From Bacteroides sp. CAG:545 (lineage in GTDB: Bacteria > Bacteroidota > Bacteroidia > Bacteroidales > UBA932): a stretch of DNA of 43,024 bases. Positions 1 to 8,561 of the stretch are shown in pieces. How positions within the stretch are numbered: position 1 is the first letter of the stretch; every line of letters starts with the position of its first letter. The DNA is taken from contig HF996020.1 of NCBI GenBank assembly GCA_000432515.1, positions 29,675 through 72,698 of the forward strand, given 5' to 3'. Made by a program: the position numbers and the translations under genes. Under the pieces are notes generated by a model. It made no database searches. It was not told the DNA's origin and worked only from the letters and a program-made list of their open reading frames with translations.

Positions 1-1
1 C

Positions 2-361
2 ATCAGAGCTGACATCAATGAGCCTATAACATTGGAGCCGCTCCACAGACAGCTCGTACCGACAGGTCTGTATATCGCTCTGCCTGAAGGGTTTGAATGT
101 CAGGCAAGACCTCGCAGCGGACTGGCAGTGAAACATGGCATTACAGTCCTCAATACCCCGGGAACCATCGATGCGGACTATCGCGGAGAACTGAAAATCC
201 TCCTCGTAAACCTGTCTGACGAGCCGTTCGTAATCGAGCCGGGCGAGCGTATCGCACAGCTTGTCGTGGCTAAACATGAGCACGTGGACTGGGAAGAAGT
301 GGAAGTCCTGGATGAGACGGAAAGAGGCGAAGGTGGTTTTGGAAGTACTGGTGTAAAGTAA
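2..361 (+). CDS. dut: dUTP diphosphatase, 5'-truncated by the window edge
   Basis: Hydrolyses dUTP to dUMP and pyrophosphate, keeping uracil out of DNA and feeding thymidylate synthesis in the cytosol. The reading frame is open from base 2, so the N-terminus lies outside the window; a TTG at 32 is only an internal codon. Trimeric dUTPase motifs are visible in order: the end of motif 1 (IRADI), motif 2 (RPRSGLA), motif 3 (GTIDADYRGE), motif 4 (RIAQLVV) and the glycine-rich C-terminal motif 5 (RGEGGFGSTG), so the active site looks complete apart from the missing start. Its TAA stop shares one base with the murF ATG (TAATG), which suggests translational coupling. Confidence 0.95.
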   Translation: MRADINEPITLEPLHRQLVPTGLYIALPEGFECQARPRSGLAVKHGITVLNTPGTIDADYRGELKILLVNLSDEPFVIEPGERIAQLVVAKHEHVDWEEVEVLDETERGEGGFGSTGVK

Positions 362-1710
362 TGGATATCAAAGAATTATATTCAATATTCGTCAAATGTG
401 GCTCGGTTGCGACAGACAGCCGGGCCATACGTGGCGGAGAACTTTTCTTCGCATTGAAAGGCGAAAATTTCGACGGAAACGAATATGCGGTCAAGGCACT
501 TGAGGCCGGAGCCGCTTATGCCGTGGTCAATGCAGATGCTCCAGTTGCAGGGAAGGCGGACTGTTACCCTTCAGAAAACGGAGGCAGCCGCATCATCAAG
601 GCAGACGACACATTGGCACAGTTGCAGGCACTTGCCCGCTATCATCGTGAAAATGTTCTCGGCGAAGGCAACCATCTGACAGTCATAGGAATAACCGGGA
701 CGAACGGCAAGACCACCACTAAGGAACTGCTCAGGACCGTCCTCTCTGCTGGTCTCCGGACAGTCGCCACGGAAGGTAATCTGAACAATGACATAGGCGT
801 CCCGCTTTCTTTGCTGAAAATCACGCCTGACACTCAGATTGCCATTATCGAAATGGGCGCAAGCCACCCGGACGACATCGCCAAGCTCGTGAAGGTCAGC
901 GAACCCGACTACGGCATCATCACCAACGTCGGCAAGGCCCACCTGCTCGGCTTCGGCAGTTTCGAAGGCGTCAAGAAAGCCAAAGGCCGCCTCTATGATT
1001 ATGTCAATGAATTCGGCAATGCGGTTTTTGTCAATGAGGATGACGAAGTTCTCAGGTCAATGTGTGCTGAGCGTGAAGGGCTGTCGATTGTCCCTTATGG
1101 CCTGAACACTGACGGATGCACCATTCTCGAGACCACGTCTGAATCTCCGTTCCTGAGGATAAAACTGTCTGATGGCAAGGTTATAAATACTTCATTGATA
1201 GGTAATTATAATTCGGCCAATGTTCTGGCAGCCCTCTGTGTCGGCAAATTCTTCGGCATCAGCGAGGACAAGGCATTGGCGGCAATCGCATCATACCGTC
1301 CTTCAAACAGCCGCTCACAGATGGTCCGCACTGAGCGCAACTCCCTGATCGTCGATGCCTATAACGCCAACCCTTCCAGCATGCGTGCTGCATTGATGAA
1401 CTTCTTCAGTATCAATGCCTCTCCTAAAGCCGTGCTGCTCGGAGATATGCGCGAACTTGGCGACGGCTCCGTGAATGAGCATAAGGAGATTTTGAAACTC
1501 CTGTCTGGAGCCGGCATTGACCGTATATATCTTGTAGGGGAAGAATTCCGTAAAGCATTGGAAGACAGTGTAAAACCTGAGAATGTAAGCTGGTTCGCCA
1601 CTTCCGCTGAGCTTGCTGATGAGCTCGCGCGCAACCCGCTTTCAGGATATACCGCCCTCGTCAAGGGCTCGAGAGGAATCCAGATGGAAAAGACTATTCC
1701 TTCGTTGTAG
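361..1710 (+). CDS. murF: UDP-N-acetylmuramoyl-tripeptide--D-alanyl-D-alanine ligase
   Basis: Adds D-Ala-D-Ala to the UDP-MurNAc-tripeptide, the last cytosolic step in making the peptidoglycan pentapeptide precursor. The 449-residue length is normal for MurF. The N-terminal Mur domain carries TDSR (about residues 18-21). The ATP-binding P-loop GTNGKTT lies at 113-119, followed by the EMGA and TNVGKAHL motifs of the central domain and a C-terminal DAYNANPSSM segment typical of MurF. The start overlaps the dut stop by one base. Its last 17 bases overlap the convergent end of the PAP2 gene on the other strand. It is outside the usual mur/fts cluster, which is common for murF in Bacteroidota. Confidence 0.96.
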   Translation: MDIKELYSIFVKCGSVATDSRAIRGGELFFALKGENFDGNEYAVKALEAGAAYAVVNADAPVAGKADCYPSENGGSRIIKADDTLAQLQALARYHRENVLGEGNHLTVIGITGTNGKTTTKELLRTVLSAGLRTVATEGNLNNDIGVPLSLLKITPDTQIAIIEMGASHPDDIAKLVKVSEPDYGIITNVGKAHLLGFGSFEGVKKAKGRLYDYVNEFGNAVFVNEDDEVLRSMCAEREGLSIVPYGLNTDGCTILETTSESPFLRIKLSDGKVINTSLIGNYNSANVLAALCVGKFFGISEDKALAAIASYRPSNSRSQMVRTERNSLIVDAYNANPSSMRAALMNFFSINASPKAVLLGDMRELGDGSVNEHKEILKLLSGAGIDRIYLVGEEFRKALEDSVKPENVSWFATSAELADELARNPLSGYTALVKGSRGIQMEKTIPSL

Positions 1711-2347
1711 TAGAATCGTCCTTTGTAGAAGTACCGATGGCTGCCGGCCGTTTTTTGTCAATGAATCTGGCGAAGAACCACCTGGCGGCCATTGCTATGA
1801 TTGTACCATAGGAGCAGCCTATCACAGCGCCTACAATGATGTCTCCGAGATAATGCTTGCCTACGAATATCCTGCTGATGGACAGCAATGTAGCCCATAT
1901 CAGTATCCACGTGATGTAGGCACTGTAGGTATGAGTCTTGTCGTAGCGGAACAGTACGGATGAGCACAGGGCGAAGCCGAATGCATTGGCCGCGTGAGCG
2001 GAAAAGAAACCGTAGAAGTTGCCTCTTGTTTCCAGGACGTGCAGCCCTCCGAAAATCATCCTTGAACTGTAGCACGGACGAAGTCTTGCCACGGAATATT
2101 TCAGGAGATTGGAAGTCTGGTCGCAGGCAAGAAGCGTAAGCCCCATGCATGCAATGGCGATAAGACCCTTCTTCCACCCGAGCCTTTTCACGAAGAAAAA
2201 TGCAATCAGGGCGTAGAGCGGAAACCAGACGGCCCTATCAGACATGAAGATCATGAACTGGTCAGAGGCGGGATGATGAAACTTGTTGATGAACAGCGTC
2301 AGAATCTGATCCCATTTGTGCAGTATATCCCAGAATACCAATTCCAT
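1694..2347 (-). CDS. PAP2-family membrane phosphatase
   Basis: Integral membrane phosphatase of the PAP2 (type 2 phosphatidic acid phosphatase) superfamily, 217 residues with about five or six hydrophobic segments. All three catalytic signatures are visible: KX6RP at 83-91 (K83, R90, P91), the SAHA form of the SGH motif at 116-119 with H118, and SRX5HX3D at 158-169 (H165, D169). Members dephosphorylate undecaprenyl pyrophosphate, phosphatidylglycerol phosphate or lipid A; the sequence alone does not choose between them. Undecaprenyl-PP phosphatase is attractive next to murF but is only inference. It starts 3 bp after the obgE stop, so the two are probably cotranscribed. Confidence 0.9.
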   Translation of the reverse strand: MELVFWDILHKWDQILTLFINKFHHPASDQFMIFMSDRAVWFPLYALIAFFFVKRLGWKKGLIAIACMGLTLLACDQTSNLLKYSVARLRPCYSSRMIFGGLHVLETRGNFYGFFSAHAANAFGFALCSSVLFRYDKTHTYSAYITWILIWATLLSISRIFVGKHYLGDIIVGAVIGCSYGTIIAMAARWFFARFIDKKRPAAIGTSTKDDSTTTKE

Positions 2348-2350
2348 ACG

Positions 2351-3343
2351 TTATTCGTGCAATGCAGTCCAAAGTTCGTCCTTAAGCTCGTTCAGTCCGT
2401 CACCGGTAACAGAAGAGATGAAAACTGTCGGGATGTCTTTAGGCAATGTCCTCTTTATCTTCTTCTTGGTCTGCTCATCGATGATGTCGCACTTGGTGAC
2501 AGCCAGAACCCTTTCTTTGTCAAGCAGTTCCGGATTGTACATCTTCAGTTCGTTCAGAAGAATCTTATAACCTTTTCCGATATGCTCCTCCTCGGCGGAC
2601 ACCATGAAAAGCAGCACGGAATTCCGCTCGATATGCCTGAGGAAACGCAGACCGATGCCCTTGCCCTCATGTGCGCCTTCGATAATGCCCGGAATATCAG
2701 CCATCACGAAAGACTTGTCGTCGTGGTAGCGCACGATTCCGAGGTTCGGTTCCAATGTAGTGAACGCGTAGTTCGCGATTTTCGGCTTGGCGGATGTTAT
2801 GGCCGAGAGCAATGTGGATTTTCCGGCATTCGGAAAGCCTACCAGTCCGACATCAGCAAGTATCTTCAGTTCCAGTATGAACCATCCTTCCTCGCCTTCC
2901 TCGCCCGGCTGCGCATAACGCGGAGTCTGCTGGGTCGCCGACTTGAAATTGTTGTTTCCAAGTCCGCCCCTGCCGCCTCTGCAGAGAATCTTCTCCTCTC
3001 CGGGCTCCATCATGTCGAAAAGCACCTCGCCGGTCTCGCCGTCTTTCACGACTGTGCCCACAGGAACGTCCAGGATGATGTCCTGCCCCTGCTTTCCCTT
3101 GCAAAGCGCCGCGCCGCCGTGTTCGCCGTTCTCAGCCTTCACGAACTTCTTGTATTTAAGATGGATCAATGTCCAGAACTGCGGATTTGCACGCAGTATT
3201 ATGTGACCGCCCCTTCCGCCGTCCCCTCCGTCAGGTCCGCCTTTCGGAACATACTTGGCCCTGTGCAGATGCACCGAACCCGGTCCGCCATGCCCTGACG
3301 CACAAAAAATCTTCACATAATCTATAAAATTGCTGTCTGCCAT
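2351..3343 (-). CDS. obgE: GTPase Obg (ObgE/CgtA)
   Basis: Essential GTPase linked to 50S ribosome assembly and stress control. The glycine-rich Obg fold occupies residues 1-160 (GGPDGGDGGRGG at 35-46, RGGRGGLGNNNF at 122-133). The G domain follows: P-loop GFPNAGKS 169-176, DIPG 216-219, TKCD 283-286 and SSVTG 310-314. At 330 residues it lacks the extra C-terminal OCT domain of some Obg proteins. An upstream in-frame ATG at 3376 would add 11 residues, but MADSNF at 3343 matches the usual Obg N-terminus and is preferred. A -7-like box lies at 3374-3381, giving a leader of about 25 nt. Confidence 0.96.
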   Translation of the reverse strand: MADSNFIDYVKIFCASGHGGPGSVHLHRAKYVPKGGPDGGDGGRGGHIILRANPQFWTLIHLKYKKFVKAENGEHGGAALCKGKQGQDIILDVPVGTVVKDGETGEVLFDMMEPGEEKILCRGGRGGLGNNNFKSATQQTPRYAQPGEEGEEGWFILELKILADVGLVGFPNAGKSTLLSAITSAKPKIANYAFTTLEPNLGIVRYHDDKSFVMADIPGIIEGAHEGKGIGLRFLRHIERNSVLLFMVSAEEEHIGKGYKILLNELKMYNPELLDKERVLAVTKCDIIDEQTKKKIKRTLPKDIPTVFISSVTGDGLNELKDELWTALHE

Positions 3344-3373
3344 AATCTTTCCGTATTTCCAATAGAATGGCTG

Positions 3374-3381
3374 CAAAGATA
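3374..3381 (-). promoter_or_regulatory. Bacteroidota -7 element for obgE
   Basis: The minus strand reads TATCTTTG, an exact match to the TAnnTTTG consensus, about 30 bases before the obgE start. The -33 part is weak. It lies back to back with the nhaA promoter, sharing the 3382-3403 interval. Confidence 0.55.
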
Positions 3382-3399
3382 CGGAAAAAATCGGAAGTC

Positions 3400-3430
3400 A
3401 TTGAAAAATCCGTCGTTTTGATTATTTTTG
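3400..3430 (+). promoter_or_regulatory. Bacteroidota promoter for nhaA
   Basis: A -33-like ATTG (3400-3403), a 19-bp spacer and a -7 box TATTTTTG (3423-3430) that matches TAnnTTTG exactly. The inferred transcript would start near 3437 and give a leader of about 60 nt before nhaA. Confidence 0.6.
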
Positions 3431-3499
3431 CAGCTCGTTTTCGCGTCTGGCATGGAGGATTGCGGAACGATAAGAATGGACTTTTAAATATCAAATGCT

Positions 3500-4915
3500 A
3501 TGGGACTTATACCTATCTACACCTGGACCAAGGGAATACGGAATTTTGATCATAGAAGAAAAGCATTCAGAAACCAGCCGTGGGCACAGGGCGTCGTCCT
3601 GCTCGCCTGCGTAGTCGTGGCCATGTTGCTGGCGAACCTCCCGTTCACCAAAGGCTTCTATCACGACTTCCTGAACTCCAGCATAACCCTGTTCCTCAGC
3701 GCCCCGTCAGGCAACGGAGTCTATTTCCCGCACGGAATGACAGTCGAAAGTTTTGTCAATGACATACTTATGACAATCTTCTTCTTCACCGTCGGCCTGG
3801 AAATCCGCAGAGAAATGAAAGTCGGAGAACTCTCCACAGTGAAGAAAGCCCTCATGCCTATAATCGCGGCATTCGGCGGAGTCGTAGCCCCAGCATTGAT
3901 ATTCACACTGGTAAACCACGGCACGGCAGCCGCCTCAGGCTGGGGAATCCCTACAGCCACCGACATCGCATTTGCAGTCGGCATCCTGTCCATACTCGGC
4001 GACAGAGTACCGGTATCACTCAAAGTGTTCCTCACCGCATTGGCCATAGCCGATGACCTTATCGCTATACTGGTAGTGGCGTTATTCTACGGAGGCACCG
4101 TCCGACTGGACCTGCTCGCGATAGCAGTCGTTCTCATCTGCCTCGTCGTGCTCATGAACAAACTCGGCGAAAAACGCGTCTGGTTCTACCTCGTGCCCGC
4201 CATCATCATCTGGAGCCTCTTCTACTACGCCGGCATACATTCCACCATGTCCGGAGTAGTGATGGCCTTCCTGATACCTATGACACCGCGTTTCTCAGAA
4301 GCATACTTCCAGCGTAAACGCAAACAGTACGAAAGACGCATTGCCGAATACAGCGGCATAGAATCCACAGCTTCCGGCTTTCCTAACGGCCCTCAGAGAC
4401 ATTGTCTCAGAAGACTTTCCGTCATCTCACGCGACTCCATCAGCATGAGCAGCAGACTCGAACACCTGCTCTCTCCGTGGGTGAACTTCCTCATCATGCC
4501 GATATTCGCGCTGGCCAATGCCGGAGTCGAAATCCCTGACCTGTCTTATTTCAATGTCTTCAGTTTCGATGCCGCACTTGGCGGAGTAGGAATGGGAGTT
4601 TTCCTCGGGCTCCTTATCGGCAAGCCGCTCGGAATCTCATTGGCAAGCTTCATCGCCATCAAACTCCGCATCGGAGAGATGCCTTCACGCGCTACATGGA
4701 GAATGCTCATCGCCGTAGCCTGCCTCGGAGGAATCGGATTTACAATGTCCATTTTCGTGGACACCCTCTCATTCGGCAACCAGGCACCTGAGGTTACGTC
4801 AATGCTGCGTGACATGGGCAAGGTTGCAGTGTTGATGGGCTCGCTCTGTGCAGGACTCCTCGGCAGCCTGCTCATCAACATCGAGCATCGCCTCGAATCC
4901 AAGAAAGCTGCTTAA
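3500..4915 (+). CDS. nhaA: Na+/H+ antiporter NhaA
   Basis: Inner-membrane antiporter exchanging cytoplasmic Na+ for external H+; it supports sodium tolerance and pH homeostasis. The 471-residue protein has the NhaA pattern: EIRREMKVGEL after TM2, PTATDIAFAVG around 151-161 (D155, equivalent to E. coli D133), ALAIADDLIAI around 181-190 with the paired aspartates D185/D186 (equivalent to D163/D164), and GKPLGI with the conserved lysine in the distal half. A hydrophilic insertion between the halves (about residues 270-310) makes it longer than the E. coli protein, as in many Bacteroidota homologues. It is transcribed away from obgE and converges on the DUF5686 gene. Confidence 0.96.
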   Translation: MGLIPIYTWTKGIRNFDHRRKAFRNQPWAQGVVLLACVVVAMLLANLPFTKGFYHDFLNSSITLFLSAPSGNGVYFPHGMTVESFVNDILMTIFFFTVGLEIRREMKVGELSTVKKALMPIIAAFGGVVAPALIFTLVNHGTAAASGWGIPTATDIAFAVGILSILGDRVPVSLKVFLTALAIADDLIAILVVALFYGGTVRLDLLAIAVVLICLVVLMNKLGEKRVWFYLVPAIIIWSLFYYAGIHSTMSGVVMAFLIPMTPRFSEAYFQRKRKQYERRIAEYSGIESTASGFPNGPQRHCLRRLSVISRDSISMSSRLEHLLSPWVNFLIMPIFALANAGVEIPDLSYFNVFSFDAALGGVGMGVFLGLLIGKPLGISLASFIAIKLRIGEMPSRATWRMLIAVACLGGIGFTMSIFVDTLSFGNQAPEVTSMLRDMGKVAVLMGSLCAGLLGSLLINIEHRLESKKAA

Positions 4916-4934
4916 AATGTTGTAGGATTGGGGC

Positions 4935-7496
4935 TTAGAACCTGAGTTCCAATCCTATGTTCACTACGAAACAATGCGGAGACTTCACCTTCCCGGCCGG
5001 AGTGTCCGTATATCGGTGCGTCATGCGCCATACTGCATCCACCCTCACCAGACGAAAAATGTTCGTGAGTCCCACGCCCATCTCCACATAAGGCTTGTTC
5101 AGCATATTCATGCCCGCAGGGAAAAGCATCGGCGCATTGACCGAATTCGGATTGCCGATAATGCCGTTGTTCTTCTGTGACAATGTGCCGTAGGCAGCCT
5201 TGAGCGTGAAGACCTCGCGGATCTTGGTCTTTTTCAGCAGCGGAATCTTGCCGATGAAGAAACCGCCGAAATTATGCTCCCAGAACAATGTAGTCCATGT
5301 ATCTGAAGCGAACTCATAGAACTCCATGCACGAGAACGAACTGTGGTCGAGAATATAAGTTCCGTTGCCTTCATGCAACTTCAGCATCGGATAAGGCACT
5401 GTGCCGACGATTTTTCCGGCAGTGAACTTGATCTTGGACATTCCCACCGGCGGAATCCTCAGCTTGTAATCTATGGACAGCTCACTCCTGAAATAACTGT
5501 ATTCATTCTTTCCGATACCCTTCAGCGAGCCCATCAGGTCCAGCGTGAAAACAGGGTAGTCCGAATGCAAATACGACTTTTCGAACGTTCCTCTTGCCAC
5601 AGTCTCGTCTTTGGAGAACCGTGCTATCAGCCTCAAATCATTGGAGCCCACGGAATTGACCCTTACTGTGTCCATGGAAGAGCCGTCGGCTGCAGCAACC
5701 ACCCTGTCCATCGGCACGAACATGTTCGAGAATATCCTCCTGAACTCCAGGGAAGTCGATGTGTTCAGCCACGGACGGATTTCCCAGTCATAAGTCGCTG
5801 AATATTCATTGACAAGACTCCTCTTCTCACTGCCTCTCTTGCGAAGAAGCGATGACAAGATATTCATGTCATTGAACGCATTCTTGCCCTTTCCGAGCTG
5901 CAGGATATCGTGCTTTCCGCTTATAGTCAGCTTCATGGTAGGCTGCTTGCTGAACATCCATTCCAGAGAACCTCCGCCCTTGAACTCCTTGTCCTTGAAA
6001 CCATAGCCCAGATAGCCCTCAATCCTGAATTTCTTGCTCAGCTCTGATGTGGTACGCGCCCCGAACGAAACCCTGTTGCCTTCAGTGTCATTGAAACTGT
6101 ACAGCCGCGAATACGGTCCGAAAGCGACGTATTTCGTCTCCAAGTACCCCGAAACCACAGTATTCACGATATTATATACGGTATTGTACAGCGGAACATG
6201 CTTGATGGAGTCCACCATATTGTAGATGTTCTGCTCCTTTTGGGACAGTTTGTACGGCCTGGCCTCGCTCCACCACTCTTCATCCTTTTTCCCCGCATCC
6301 TTCATCACGTGCACGGAAGTCGCGTGGGCCTGCTGGACCAGCTTCCTTGCCGGCTCACCCAGCACCGGATTCATATAATCTATCTGACGGTTGCCCAGGA
6401 ACGACACGAACTTGGAAGAATCACTCATCGTCACGGAAAAATCCACGTACAGCTTGTCCTGCTTGTAGAACCAGAGCGAATCCCCGACCAGCTGGTCAGT
6501 ACGGTCTATCACCATGTCCCTGATCCAGTTCACATTAGCCCCTTTCATCATTTTCGCATGAATCTCCCTCAGCGCGAAAGTTTCCGAGTCAATGTTCATT
6601 TCCCCGTCGAAGACCGTCGAGGACACGCCCCTGCCGGGATGGAACCTGATTTTCCAAGTCTTTCTTCCGTCAATGTTGAGGCTGTCCACCAGATAGTAAT
6701 TATAGTAAACACTTCCGTTGGACGACAGCGGAGACGGAATCTGCACATTGAAGGCATTGATGAAATTGTTGTAGAAATTCGTCTTCAGGTGCATGCTGCC
6801 GGTAAACTGCGAAATGGCATTGTCCTCATTGAAACCGGAAATCCTCGTCGCCTCTATGGCTTCCTTGCTGATCTCCGGAGAAATACTGTGGTATCTCTTG
6901 GCCCGCGTCTCCGAAATCATCACCGGAAGAAAAGGCTGGCCGGAAACCACAGACGTGTCCATGTAGTCGAAGATGAAGCCGAAGTTCCTGCGTATCATAC
7001 GGTTGCGCAAGTTGCGGTCAGGATTTGTCAGGTCCAGTTCCATCTTGGTGTAGATGTCACAGGCATAAGCATCACGGCGTTCAGGGTCATTGACCTTCTT
7101 GTGCTCGTCGATCTGCTTCAGAATCCATTTCATATACCGGTTGTCCGGCTTTACCACTGCCGCATTGAGCGAAGAAGTGACAGGATGGAGCCTGAAATCC
7201 ACCTCGCTGAATGCGCTGCGGCTCACTCTTATCATCTGAGTCTCATATCCTAACAGCGCCGCGCACAGCGTATTTGCCGTAGAATCACGTGTTTCCATAG
7301 AATAATACCCTTCCAGGTCAGTGGAAACGCCTATGGTCGTCCCATAGAAATATACGGCGGCGAAAGGTATTCCTTCACCGCTTTCCGAATCTGTCACCCT
7401 GCCCTTCACCTTGGTAGCCTGAGCTCCCGCTGAAACGGAGAAAAATATGGTCATCAAGGCAGTCAGGATAACATTTATGTATATTTTTTTTCTCAT
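4935..7496 (-). CDS. DUF5686 / carboxypeptidase-regulatory-like domain protein, outer membrane associated
   Basis: An 853-residue exported protein with an N-terminal signal peptide (about 1-25, ending SAGAQ). A CarboxypepD_reg-like beta-sandwich follows (about 28-110: KVKGRVTDSESGEGIPFAAV and GVSTDLEGYY), then a long DUF5686-type region rich in beta strands and aromatic residues. The C-terminus ends in an aromatic-terminated strand (VNIGLELRF), typical of outer-membrane beta-barrels. No enzymatic motif is seen; these proteins are widespread in Bacteroidota and of unknown function. The open frame extends to 7529, but the ATG at 7496 (MRKKIYIN, preceded by GGAG) gives a clean signal peptide. 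It is divergent from purN with its own -7 box at 7517-7524. Confidence 0.88.
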   Translation of the reverse strand: MRKKIYINVILTALMTIFFSVSAGAQATKVKGRVTDSESGEGIPFAAVYFYGTTIGVSTDLEGYYSMETRDSTANTLCAALLGYETQMIRVSRSAFSEVDFRLHPVTSSLNAAVVKPDNRYMKWILKQIDEHKKVNDPERRDAYACDIYTKMELDLTNPDRNLRNRMIRRNFGFIFDYMDTSVVSGQPFLPVMISETRAKRYHSISPEISKEAIEATRISGFNEDNAISQFTGSMHLKTNFYNNFINAFNVQIPSPLSSNGSVYYNYYLVDSLNIDGRKTWKIRFHPGRGVSSTVFDGEMNIDSETFALREIHAKMMKGANVNWIRDMVIDRTDQLVGDSLWFYKQDKLYVDFSVTMSDSSKFVSFLGNRQIDYMNPVLGEPARKLVQQAHATSVHVMKDAGKKDEEWWSEARPYKLSQKEQNIYNMVDSIKHVPLYNTVYNIVNTVVSGYLETKYVAFGPYSRLYSFNDTEGNRVSFGARTTSELSKKFRIEGYLGYGFKDKEFKGGGSLEWMFSKQPTMKLTISGKHDILQLGKGKNAFNDMNILSSLLRKRGSEKRSLVNEYSATYDWEIRPWLNTSTSLEFRRIFSNMFVPMDRVVAAADGSSMDTVRVNSVGSNDLRLIARFSKDETVARGTFEKSYLHSDYPVFTLDLMGSLKGIGKNEYSYFRSELSIDYKLRIPPVGMSKIKFTAGKIVGTVPYPMLKLHEGNGTYILDHSSFSCMEFYEFASDTWTTLFWEHNFGGFFIGKIPLLKKTKIREVFTLKAAYGTLSQKNNGIIGNPNSVNAPMLFPAGMNMLNKPYVEMGVGLTNIFRLVRVDAVWRMTHRYTDTPAGKVKSPHCFVVNIGLELRF

Positions 7497-7516
7497 TTTC
7501 TCCACACAAAAACTTT

Positions 7517-7548
7517 CAAATATATACAAACCTTACTAAAATACGAAA
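7517..7548 (-). promoter_or_regulatory. Bacteroidota promoter for the DUF5686 gene
   Basis: On the minus strand the -7 box TATATTTG (7517-7524) matches TAnnTTTG exactly, with a near-consensus TTTC 20 bp upstream (7545-7548). It would give a leader of about 15 nt before the ATG at 7496. Confidence 0.5.
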
Positions 7549-7555
7549 CTTTCAT

Positions 7556-7563
7556 TATCTTTG
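7556..7563 (+). promoter_or_regulatory. Bacteroidota -7 element for purN
   Basis: TATCTTTG matches TAnnTTTG exactly and lies 22 bases before the purN ATG. No good -33 element is visible at the expected spacing. Confidence 0.5.
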
Positions 7564-7585
7564 TGCGACCAAATTCGACATATAT

Positions 7586-8155
7586 ATGATTAATGTGGCT
7601 ATTTTCGTGTCCGGAAGCGGAACGAACTGCGAATCCCTCATCCGTCATTTCAGCGGCTCTGATAAAGTCAAGATTTCTGTAGTCCTGAGCAATAAGGCCG
7701 ACGCATATGCCCTTGTACGGGCGCAGAACCACGGGATACCCACAGTAGTCATGCCCAAGAAAGACTTCAACGACGAGTCCAAGCTGATGCCTCTGATGAA
7801 GGAATTCGGAATCGACTTCATCGTCCTCGCAGGATTTCTGCTCGTCGTACCAGATTTTCTTATCAATGCCTATGACCACAGGATGATAAATCTTCACCCT
7901 GCGCTCCTGCCCAAATTCGGCGGGATCGGTATGTATGGACATCACGTTCATGAAGCAGTAAAAGCAGCCGGAGAGACCGAAACCGGAATGACCGTCCATT
8001 ACGTAAGTAATACCGTGGACGGCGGTGAAATCATAGCCCAGCGCTCTACTCCGCTGACTCCTGACGACACCCCTGAAACAATAGCAGAAAAAGAACATTT
8101 GCTCGAGATGCGTTTCTTTTCAGAAATCGTGGAGTCCGTCATTTTAGGCCTCTAA
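7586..8155 (+). CDS. purN: Phosphoribosylglycinamide formyltransferase (GAR transformylase)
   Basis: Transfers a formyl group from 10-formyl-tetrahydrofolate to GAR, the third step of purine synthesis. The 189 residues match PurN: the N-terminal phosphate-binding segment FVSGSGTN (7-14), the catalytic N102 and H104 in INLHPALLPKFGG (101-113), and D145 in HYVSNTVDGG (138-147). The ATG at 7586 directly follows a -7 promoter box. It is a single-gene unit ending in a strong hairpin terminator. Confidence 0.95.
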   Translation: MINVAIFVSGSGTNCESLIRHFSGSDKVKISVVLSNKADAYALVRAQNHGIPTVVMPKKDFNDESKLMPLMKEFGIDFIVLAGFLLVVPDFLINAYDHRMINLHPALLPKFGGIGMYGHHVHEAVKAAGETETGMTVHYVSNTVDGGEIIAQRSTPLTPDDTPETIAEKEHLLEMRFFSEIVESVILGL

Positions 8156-8193
8156 ACTGGTTCATTTGAGTTCATTTCCTGTCAAAAACTGTA

Positions 8194-8234
8194 AAAGCGA
8201 AAAAAGTTACAACTTTTTTCGCTTTCGGTTTTTT
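8194..8234 (+). terminator. Intrinsic terminator of purN
   Basis: A 15-bp perfect inverted repeat (AAAGCGAAAAAAGTT at 8194-8208 and its complement at 8211-8225) is followed by a T-rich run at 8229-8234, 38 bases after the purN stop. Confidence 0.8.
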
Positions 8235-8265
8235 CGACCAAAAGAACATAATTCTCACCTGCGCT

Positions 8266-8363
8266 AAAATTTGGCCTATGCGCCATATTTTACGTGTAAG
8301 GCATATATTCTAAGCCAAAAATTGGCGTATGTTGATTTTTGCCAAAAATTGTCCGGGGGGGGG
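8266..8363. promoter_or_regulatory. Palindrome cluster and G9 tract upstream of the fimbrial promoter
   Basis: This is the gene-free part of the 8156-8561 interval after the purN terminator. It holds an imperfect inverted repeat (AAAATTTGGC at 8266-8275 against GCCATATTTT at 8282-8291), a perfect palindrome GCCAAAAATTGGC (8314-8326), a further TGCCAAAAATTG copy (8340-8351) and a run of nine G (8355-8363). The repeated TTGGC/GCCAA half-sites look like binding sites for a dimeric regulator. The G run is a possible slippage site. Function is inferred only. Confidence 0.35.
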
Positions 8364-8417
8364 TGGCTAAATAGCACTTTTTGCCATATTTGCAGCCCTG
8401 TATTTAGAAAAAATATA

Positions 8418-8449
8418 TTTGCAAATCTCGATTCTCAAAACTAATTTTG
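8418..8449 (+). promoter_or_regulatory. Promoter of the fimbrial operon
   Basis: A TTTG -33 box (8418-8421), a 20-bp spacer and a -7 box TAATTTTG (8442-8449) match the Bacteroidota sigma-ABfr consensus at every position. Transcription would begin near 8456 and leave a leader of about 105 nt. That leader contains a hairpin with TCGGGA/TCCCGA arms (8486-8491 and 8497-8502) and the 27-bp tandem repeat. Confidence 0.7.
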
Positions 8450-8503
8450 TTCTACTTTAATAAAACGAAAGCAAGTGAAATATCCTCGGGACACGTTCCC
8501 GAC

Positions 8504-8557
8504 AGTGTAATATTTTAAGAACTGATATAAAGTGTAATATTTTAAGAACTGATATAA
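8504..8557. repeat. 27-bp perfect tandem duplication in the fimbrial leader
   Basis: Two identical 27-bp copies, 8504-8530 and 8531-8557, abut each other. The second copy ends five bases before the first fimbrial ATG at 8562, so each copy carries the same stretch that would sit at the ribosome-binding position. Confidence 0.9.
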
Positions 8558-8561
8558 GTAG

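Noticed and set aside
2273..3298. Long plus-strand frame opposite obgE
   Set aside because: Antisense shadow of the conserved Obg gene with no recognisable domain or start context.
6198..7253. Long plus-strand frame opposite the DUF5686 gene
   Set aside because: His/Arg/Val-rich antisense shadow of a well-supported gene.
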